Shown here one piece after another: positions 6,496 to 11,275 of a stretch of DNA of 11,275 bases. The notes under the pieces are model-generated. The model ran no database searches, had not been told where the DNA came from, and saw only the letters and a list, made by a program, of their open reading frames with translations. The stretch's first letter is position 1. Every line of letters begins with the position of its first letter. A program made the position numbers and the translations under genes. Origin of the DNA: Oscillospiraceae bacterium (GTDB lineage Bacteria; Bacillota; Clostridia; Oscillospirales; Oscillospiraceae); the NCBI GenBank assembly GCA_016296235.1, contig JAEDJR010000053.1, positions 1 through 11,275 of the forward strand, given 5' to 3'.

Positions 6496-8871
6496 ATGAG
6501 TGCATTATATGAAAAATCGCTTCAAAAGCTGGAGCTGAACGCCGTGCTGCAGCTGCTGGCTGATCAGGCCTGCAGCGAGGAAGCCAAGGCGCGATGCCTG
6601 CAGCTGGCGCCCCTGACGGATGTGGACGATATCCGTCAGCTGCAGGCGCAGACCACCGCTGCCTGTAAGCTGGTGGTGCAAAAGGGCTCGCCCGGATTGG
6701 GCGGCGTCAAGGACGTCAGTGCCTCCTTGGCCCGGGCGGACCGGGGCGGCTGTCTTTCCGCAGGAGAGCTGTTGAAGATCGCCGGTGTCCTGCGCTGTGC
6801 AAGACAGGTGAAAAACTACGCCGAAACCGACGCCGTGTCCTCCGTTCTGGATCACTATTTTCTGGAGCTGACGGCCAATAAATACCTGGAAGAAAAGATC
6901 GACCATTCCATTTTGTCCGAGGAGGAAATCGCCGACGCCGCCAGTCCCGAACTGGCGGATATCCGCCGGCATATCCGGGTGCAGAGCGCCAAAATCCGGG
7001 AATCTCTGCAGAAGGTCATCTCCTCACCGACCTACGCAAAGTACCTGCGGGAGCCGATTATCACCATCCGCTCCGACCGCTTTGTGGTTCCGGTCAAGAG
7101 CGAATGCAAGGCCAACGTGCCGGGCCTGGTTCATGACGTGTCCTCTTCCGGCAGCACCTTCTTTATCGAACCCATGCAGGCGGTCAACGCCAACAACGCC
7201 CTGCGGGAGCTGTTCGCCAGGGAGCGAAAGGAAATCGAGCGGATTCTGGCGGAGCTTTCTGCCGAGGCTGCGGCTTATAAGGAGCACATCGACCACAACT
7301 TTGAAATCCTGGTGGAGTTGGACTGCATCTTTGCCAAGGCCAAGATGTCCTTCCAGATGAATGCCATGGAGCCGCAGATCCGGGAGGACGGGAAGCTGTT
7401 CCTGAAAAAAGCCCGTCATCCGCTGATTGACAAACAAAAGGTGGTGCCGATCACGGTCCGGCTGGGCGACGACTTTGATACGCTGGTCATCACCGGCCCC
7501 AATACCGGCGGCAAGACGGTGACCCTCAAGACCATCGGCCTGCTGACCCTGATGGCGGAGTGCGGCCTGCATATTCCGGCGGACGACGGCAGCTATCTTT
7601 CCGTGTTTACCCGCGTTCTGGCCGATATCGGCGATGAGCAGTCCATTGAGCAGTCCCTGTCCACCTTCTCCGCCCATATGAAGAATATCGTGGAGATCAT
7701 CGGCCTGTGCGACAGCCAGTCGCTGGTTCTCTTCGATGAACTGGGCGCCGGCACCGATCCGGCGGAGGGTGCGGCGCTGGCCATTGCGGTCATTCAGTAT
7801 TGCCGCCAGTGCGGCGCCCGGGTGGCAGCGACCACCCACTATGCGGAGCTGAAGCTCTTCGCCATGCGAACCCAGGGGGTCATCAACGGCTCCTGTGAAT
7901 TCAACGTGGAGACCCTGCAGCCCACATACCGGCTGCTGATCGGTGTGCCGGGCAAATCCAACGCCTTTGCCATTTCCAGGAAGCTGGGCCTGCCGGAGCA
8001 TATCATTGACGATGCCAGTTCCATGGTCAATGAAAACGACGCCAATTTTGAGGACGTGCTCAACCAGCTGGAGGAGCAGCGCCAGGCCATGGAGGCGGCC
8101 CGTCAGGAGGCGGAGCGCCTGCGTCAGGAGACGGAGCGCAACAAAAGGCAGTCAGACGCCTATTTTGCCGAAATCAAAAAAGAGAGGGAAAAGGCGGTTG
8201 CCAAGGCCCGCCAGGAGGCGCAGCATATCATTGACGACGCCCGCCGGACGGCCAATGAGGTGTCGGAGGAGCTGCGCCAGCTGCGCAAGCAGATGCGGGA
8301 CACCGCCGACGCCCAGGGCGTCAATACCAAGCAGGCGGAGCTGCGCCGGGCGCTGAACGAGGCGGAGGACAAGCTGGTGGGGAAGCGGGAAGAGCCGAAG
8401 CGTCCGGAACCCTCCCGTGCCATCCGCGTGGGCGATACGGTGGAGCTGGTGAAGCTGGGCTCCAAGGCCTCGGTTCTGGCCATCAACAAGGACGGCACCT
8501 ATCAGCTGCAGGCGGGTATCATGAAAATCACGGCCAAGCCCGAGGAAGTGTACCTGCTGGAGGACGAACAGAAAAAGAACGTCAAGAAGGTTCTGGAAAA
8601 GAGCAAGCGTGAGCTGCGTCTGGAGGCGGCGTCGCCGGAGCTGGATCTTCGCGGCATGGCAACGGACGAAATGATGGGCGTCCTGGGCATGTTCCTGGAC
8701 AACGCCTATCTGGCCAACCTTTCCTCGGCAAGAATCATTCACGGAAAGGGAACCGGCGCTCTGCGCGCAGCCGTCCATGCGGAGCTGAAAAAGTGCAAAT
8801 ATGTCAAGCGGTTCCGCCTGGGAACCTACGGCGAAGGGGAAGATGGCGTGACCATCGTCGAATTCGCATAA
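6496..8871 (+). CDS. mutS2: Endonuclease MutS2 (with C-terminal Smr domain)
   Basis: This 791-residue protein matches MutS2 in length and domain order. It has an N-terminal helical core and clamp without the mismatch-recognition domain of MutS. The ABC-type ATPase follows, with Walker A GPNTGGKT (334-341), Walker B LVLFDELGAG (Asp414/Glu415), and TTHYAELK. Next come a charged coiled coil (about 520-635), a KOW-like stretch (about 640-690, RVGDTVELVKLG) and a C-terminal Smr nuclease domain with LDLRG (716-720) and HGKGTG (749-754). In Bacillus MutS2 is linked to suppression of recombination and to splitting of collided ribosomes. AGAGGA 8 bases upstream sets the start. A tandem heptad (RQEAERL/RQETERN, nucleotides 8101-8142) sits in the coil. 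Confidence 0.97.
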   Translation: MSALYEKSLQKLELNAVLQLLADQACSEEAKARCLQLAPLTDVDDIRQLQAQTTAACKLVVQKGSPGLGGVKDVSASLARADRGGCLSAGELLKIAGVLRCARQVKNYAETDAVSSVLDHYFLELTANKYLEEKIDHSILSEEEIADAASPELADIRRHIRVQSAKIRESLQKVISSPTYAKYLREPIITIRSDRFVVPVKSECKANVPGLVHDVSSSGSTFFIEPMQAVNANNALRELFARERKEIERILAELSAEAAAYKEHIDHNFEILVELDCIFAKAKMSFQMNAMEPQIREDGKLFLKKARHPLIDKQKVVPITVRLGDDFDTLVITGPNTGGKTVTLKTIGLLTLMAECGLHIPADDGSYLSVFTRVLADIGDEQSIEQSLSTFSAHMKNIVEIIGLCDSQSLVLFDELGAGTDPAEGAALAIAVIQYCRQCGARVAATTHYAELKLFAMRTQGVINGSCEFNVETLQPTYRLLIGVPGKSNAFAISRKLGLPEHIIDDASSMVNENDANFEDVLNQLEEQRQAMEAARQEAERLRQETERNKRQSDAYFAEIKKEREKAVAKARQEAQHIIDDARRTANEVSEELRQLRKQMRDTADAQGVNTKQAELRRALNEAEDKLVGKREEPKRPEPSRAIRVGDTVELVKLGSKASVLAINKDGTYQLQAGIMKITAKPEEVYLLEDEQKKNVKKVLEKSKRELRLEAASPELDLRGMATDEMMGVLGMFLDNAYLANLSSARIIHGKGTGALRAAVHAELKKCKYVKRFRLGTYGEGEDGVTIVEFA

Positions 8872-8877
8872 TAATGA

Positions 8878-8905
8878 TTGACATTTTTATAAATCTTGCT
8901 AAAAT
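8878..8905 (+). promoter_or_regulatory. SigmaA-type extended -10 promoter for the HPr-like gene
   Basis: A perfect -35 box TTGACA (8878-8883) and a -10 box TAAAAT (8900-8905) are 16 bases apart, and TG at 8897-8898 makes an extended -10 (TGcTAAAAT). The stretch is markedly AT-rich compared with its surroundings. The predicted transcription start is near 8911-8913, giving a leader of about 30 bases before the HPr-like ATG. The -35 box begins 6 bases after the mutS2 stop. It is the best promoter visible in the window. Confidence 0.87.
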
Positions 8906-8910
8906 AAAAG

Positions 8911-8926
8911 TGTAAAGCTTGCTACA
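8911..8926 (+). promoter_or_regulatory. Operator-like inverted repeat at the predicted transcription start
   Basis: TGTA-N8-TACA (TGTAAAGCTTGCTACA) spans the predicted start site and ends at the ribosome binding site (AAGGAG, 8926-8931). In addition CTTGCTA occurs twice, at 8895-8901 (over the -10) and 8918-8924, 23 bases apart. Position and symmetry suggest a repressor site. It is not a good catabolite-response element: the spacing is 16 rather than 14 and the centre is GC rather than CG. The regulator is unknown and chance occurrence is possible. Confidence 0.3.
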
Positions 8927-8940
8927 AGGAGTGTCGTTCT

Positions 8941-9201
8941 ATGTATATGCAGCAATCAATCGTCAAGTGTGAGTCCGGCCTATATAACCGGCAAGCTACA
9001 TACTTTATCCAGAAGGCCAACGAGTTCAAGTCCAGCATCTGGATCGAGGTGGAGGAGCGGCGCATCAATGCCAAGAGCCTGTTGGGTGTGCTCTCCATGG
9101 GGATTACGAAGGGCACCCGTATCAGTCTGATTGCCGAAGGTCCCGATGAGGAAGAGGCTGTGAACACGCTGACGGAAATGTTGGTGAAGGAGATCTTCTG
9201 A
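8941..9201 (+). CDS. HPr-family protein lacking the His15 phosphorylation site (Crh-like)
   Basis: The 86-residue product has HPr length and fold pattern and aligns without gaps through both key sites. Canonical HPr has GxHARPA around catalytic His15; here the segment is SGLYNRQAT (12-20), with Tyr at position 15, Asn16 and Gln18 and only Arg17 kept. It should therefore not accept phosphate from enzyme I as a sugar-transport carrier. The regulatory site is retained: AKSLLGVLSMGI (44-55) places Ser46 exactly where HPr kinase/phosphorylase acts. This combination resembles Crh, a regulatory paralogue with Gln15 that partners CcpA. A regulatory role is inferred. The first ATG (8941) fits AAGGAG 9 bases upstream; a second in-frame ATG lies at 8947. 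The gene has its own promoter and terminator. Confidence 0.88.
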   Translation: MYMQQSIVKCESGLYNRQATYFIQKANEFKSSIWIEVEERRINAKSLLGVLSMGITKGTRISLIAEGPDEEEAVNTLTEMLVKEIF

Positions 9202-9217
9202 TCTCAGAACTTAGATC

Positions 9218-9257
9218 AAAAGGTGTGTTGCGACGGTATTTGCAACACACCTTTTTT
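9218..9257 (+). terminator. Intrinsic terminator after the HPr-like gene, immediately upstream of uvrC
   Basis: A perfect 14-bp stem (AAAAGGTGTGTTGC at 9218-9231 with GCAACACACCTTTT at 9242-9255) encloses a 10-base loop and runs into T6 (9252-9257). It lies 16 bases after the HPr-like stop. A second, smaller inverted repeat (TGATCT 9199-9204 with AGATCA 9213-9218) abuts it, and an alternative pairing AGATC (9191-9195) with GATCT (9200-9204) competes with that one. The uvrC ribosome site begins only 8 bases after the T-run. Confidence 0.9.
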
Positions 9258-9276
9258 GCACTGCGGAGGTGGCGGC

Positions 9277-11109
9277 ATGACGTTTGAAGAACTGAAGGAC
9301 AAAGCGCGCACTCTGCCGCTGGCGCCCGGGGTGTACCTGATGCAGGACAAAGCCAATCAGGTGATCTATGTGGGCAAGGCCAAAAAGCTCCGTAACCGGG
9401 TCAGCCAATATTTCCAGGATTCCGCCTCCCACACGGCCAAGACCCGGGTCATGGTCTCCCAGATCGACCATTTTGATGTCATCGTGGCGGCGTCGGAGTT
9501 TGAGGCCCTGGTGCTGGAGTGCTCGCTCATCAAGCGCCACATGCCGAAATACAACATTCTGCTGAAGGATGGCAAGGGATATCCGTATTTACGCATCTCT
9601 GCGGGGGAAGAATATCCGGTGATGACCATGGTCAGCCGGGTTGCCGAGGACGGCGCCCATTACTACGGCCCCTTCGGCGGGCGGTATGTGACCCAGCAGG
9701 TGATCGACACCATCCGGCTGACCTTCAAGCTGCCGGGCTGCGGCAAGCAGTTTCCGAGAGATGTGGGAAAGGACCGGCCGTGCCTCAATTATCATATGAA
9801 CAACTGCGACGGCTGGTGCCAGCCCGGAAAGAGCCCCCAGGTCTACCGGGCGGTCATGGAGCAGGTCCGGCTGGTGCTGGAGGGGAAATACCAGCAGGTC
9901 GCCGCGCAGCTGCGGTCGGAGATGGAACAGGCGGCGGAGAATCTGGAATTCGAACGGGCCGCCTCTCTGCGCGACCGCCTGATGGCAATCGAGAATCTGG
10001 GCAAGAGGCAGCTGGTCACAGCTGGCACCATGGCCCATACGGACGTGATTGGGTTCTTCCGGAACGAGTCGTGCGCCTGCTTCGTGGTGCTCCACTATGT
10101 GGAAGGAAATCTGCTGGACAAGGAATACGAGCTGCTGTCGGTGATGGATTCCACGGAAGACGCCGTTTCGTCCCTGGTGAAGCAGTATTATCTCACCCGG
10201 AACTGTGCGCCCAAGGAAATCCTGCTGCCCTGCGATATGGAGGACGCGCAGCTGTTCTCAGATCTGCTTCTGCAGAATCTGGGCAAGCGCGTTCACATCC
10301 GGCGGCCCCAACGGGGGGACGGTGTCCGATTGGTGGAGCTGGCCAATAAAAACGCTCTGGAGGAGGCGGAGCGCGTCACCTCCAAAGAAGAGCGCAATAC
10401 GGGCACCCTGGGGCTTCTGCAGGCCATGCTGGGCCTGCCGGAAAAGCCGCTGCGGATGGAGTCCTATGATATCTCCAATACGGCGGGAACGGATATAGTG
10501 GCCTCCATGGTGGTATTCTCCGGCGGAAAGCCCCTGAAGCGGGACTATAAGCGCTTTCAAATCCGGGATCTGGCCGGTCAGGACGATTACGCGTCCATGT
10601 ATCAGGTCATCACCAGGCGGTTCACCCATTACCGCGACCAGGACAAGGGCTTTGCGGAGAAGCCGGATTTGCTGCTGATCGACGGCGGCGTCGTCCATGC
10701 CCAGACGGCGGAGAAGGCCCTGCGGGAGCTGGGCCTCAGCTTTCCGGTCTATGGCATGGTCAAGGATCACCGGCACCGGACCCGTGCACTGGTGACGGCG
10801 TCCGGAGAGGAAATCGGAATTCAGGGTGCGTCGGCGGTCTTTGCCCTCATCGGCCAAATTCAGGAGGAGACCCACCGGTTTGCCATTTCCTATCATCAGC
10901 AGCTGCGCAGCAAGCGGCTGCGGGAATCGGTGCTGGATCAGATCCCGGGCATTGGCAGCGTGCGGAAAAAGCAGCTGCTGACGAAATTCAAATCGGTGTC
11001 CGCCATTGAAAAGGCGGCGGTTTCCGACCTGGAGCAGGTGCTGCCCGCAAAGCAGGCCCGGACGGTCTACGACTATTTTCATCAGGAGCAAGGAGAGGAA
11101 ACGCCATGA
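9277..11109 (+). CDS. uvrC: Excinuclease ABC subunit C (UvrC)
   Basis: UvrC makes the dual incisions flanking DNA lesions in nucleotide excision repair, with UvrA and UvrB. The start at 9277 is set by GGAGG at 9265-9269, 7 bases upstream; the in-frame ATG at 9223 lies inside the terminator stem. The 610-residue protein has the N-terminal GIY-YIG nuclease (GVY 18-20, YVGKAKKLRNR 31-41) and four cysteines (155, 169, 177, 181) positioned as the Fe-S ligands known in E. coli UvrC. It also has a UVR domain binding UvrB (about 205-240), an RNase H-like C-terminal nuclease (YDISNTAG with Asp398, LLIDGG with Asp469) and a helix-hairpin-helix (LDQIPGIGSVRKKQLL, 553-568). The stop overlaps the rsmD start by 4 bases (ATGA). 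Confidence 0.97.
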   Translation: MTFEELKDKARTLPLAPGVYLMQDKANQVIYVGKAKKLRNRVSQYFQDSASHTAKTRVMVSQIDHFDVIVAASEFEALVLECSLIKRHMPKYNILLKDGKGYPYLRISAGEEYPVMTMVSRVAEDGAHYYGPFGGRYVTQQVIDTIRLTFKLPGCGKQFPRDVGKDRPCLNYHMNNCDGWCQPGKSPQVYRAVMEQVRLVLEGKYQQVAAQLRSEMEQAAENLEFERAASLRDRLMAIENLGKRQLVTAGTMAHTDVIGFFRNESCACFVVLHYVEGNLLDKEYELLSVMDSTEDAVSSLVKQYYLTRNCAPKEILLPCDMEDAQLFSDLLLQNLGKRVHIRRPQRGDGVRLVELANKNALEEAERVTSKEERNTGTLGLLQAMLGLPEKPLRMESYDISNTAGTDIVASMVVFSGGKPLKRDYKRFQIRDLAGQDDYASMYQVITRRFTHYRDQDKGFAEKPDLLLIDGGVVHAQTAEKALRELGLSFPVYGMVKDHRHRTRALVTASGEEIGIQGASAVFALIGQIQEETHRFAISYHQQLRSKRLRESVLDQIPGIGSVRKKQLLTKFKSVSAIEKAAVSDLEQVLPAKQARTVYDYFHQEQGEETP

Positions 11110-11275
11110 GAGTCATAACGGGAACGGCCCGGGGGACGCGGCTGAAAACACCGGAGGGCCTTCTGACCCGGCCCACCACAGACCGGGTGAAGGAAGCGGT
11201 CTTTTCCATCATTCAGTTTGAAACGGAAGGGAGCCGGTTTCTGGATCTCTTTGCCGGCAGCGGTCAGATGGGCAT
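11106..11275 (+). CDS. rsmD: 16S rRNA (guanine966-N2)-methyltransferase RsmD, 3'-truncated by window edge
   Basis: Fifty-six codons are visible before the right edge. The N-terminus MRVITGTARGTRLKTPEG and TRPTTDRVKEAVFSII (21-36) are the RsmD signature. FLDLFAGSGQMG begins the SAM-binding motif I of the Rossmann-fold methyltransferase. RsmD methylates G966 (E. coli numbering) of 16S rRNA in the assembled small subunit. An AGGAGAGG-type ribosome site at 11091-11098 and the ATGA overlap with uvrC set the start and suggest translational coupling. In many Firmicutes rsmD is followed by coaD; that region is outside the window. Confidence 0.95.
   Translation, partial: MRVITGTARGTRLKTPEGLLTRPTTDRVKEAVFSIIQFETEGSRFLDLFAGSGQMG

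Noticed and set aside
7024..8001. Minus-strand open frame (325 codons) opposite mutS2
   Set aside because: Shadow of the MutS2 ATPase region; no ribosome site or family signature.
8911..8926. Catabolite-response element (cre) at the HPr-like promoter
   Set aside because: The palindrome is 16 bases with a GC centre, not the 14-base cre with its central CG, so CcpA binding cannot be claimed from sequence.
9519..10349. Alternative plus-strand frame (276 codons) inside uvrC
   Set aside because: Gly/Ala/Arg-rich out-of-frame translation; the UvrC frame holds all known motifs.

Overview
The window is a gene-dense, GC-rich stretch of chromosome that looks like an endospore-forming member of the Clostridia, probably an Oscillospiraceae/Ruminococcaceae-type Firmicute. 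This placement is inferred from gene content and order. The sporulation genes yqfC, yqfD and a ylbJ-like gene, the Firmicute order yqfC-yqfD-phoH-ybeY-era-yqzL-recO, mutS2, and an HPr-family protein that keeps Ser46 all point this way. Almost every gene is a recognisable core gene. I see no insertion sequence, prophage, CRISPR array, tRNA or rRNA.

Layout. (1) 1-231: the last S1 RNA-binding domain of a protein cut by the left edge, closed by a strong hairpin at 247-277 that may terminate from both sides. (2) 295-1594, minus strand: a ylbJ-like membrane protein gene followed by a small five-cysteine protein gene. (3) 1681-8871, plus strand: a long, tightly packed run yqfC, yqfD, phoH, ybeY, era, yqzL, recO, mutS2, joined by overlaps or very short gaps. 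It combines spore-formation genes, ribosome maturation and RNA genes (phoH, ybeY, era) and DNA repair or ribosome-rescue genes (recO, mutS2). yqzL (34 codons) is easy to miss. (4) 8872-9257: an AT-rich intergenic stretch with a near-consensus extended -10 promoter, a small HPr-like gene and an intrinsic terminator, so this gene looks like an independently controlled unit. (5) 9277-11275: uvrC, overlapping by 4 bases with rsmD, which runs off the right edge.

No exotic multi-gene system is visible. The most interesting item is the HPr-like protein at 8941-9201. It has Tyr at position 15, where canonical HPr has its phosphorylated His, but keeps the Ser46 region recognised by HPr kinase. That is the logic of the regulatory paralogue Crh, in a different gene context and with its own promoter. 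Second-tier observations are the terminator directly in front of uvrC with no visible promoter after it, the 47-base yqfD/phoH overlap, a possible hairpin over the yqzL ribosome binding site, and the small cysteine-rich protein paired with ylbJ.
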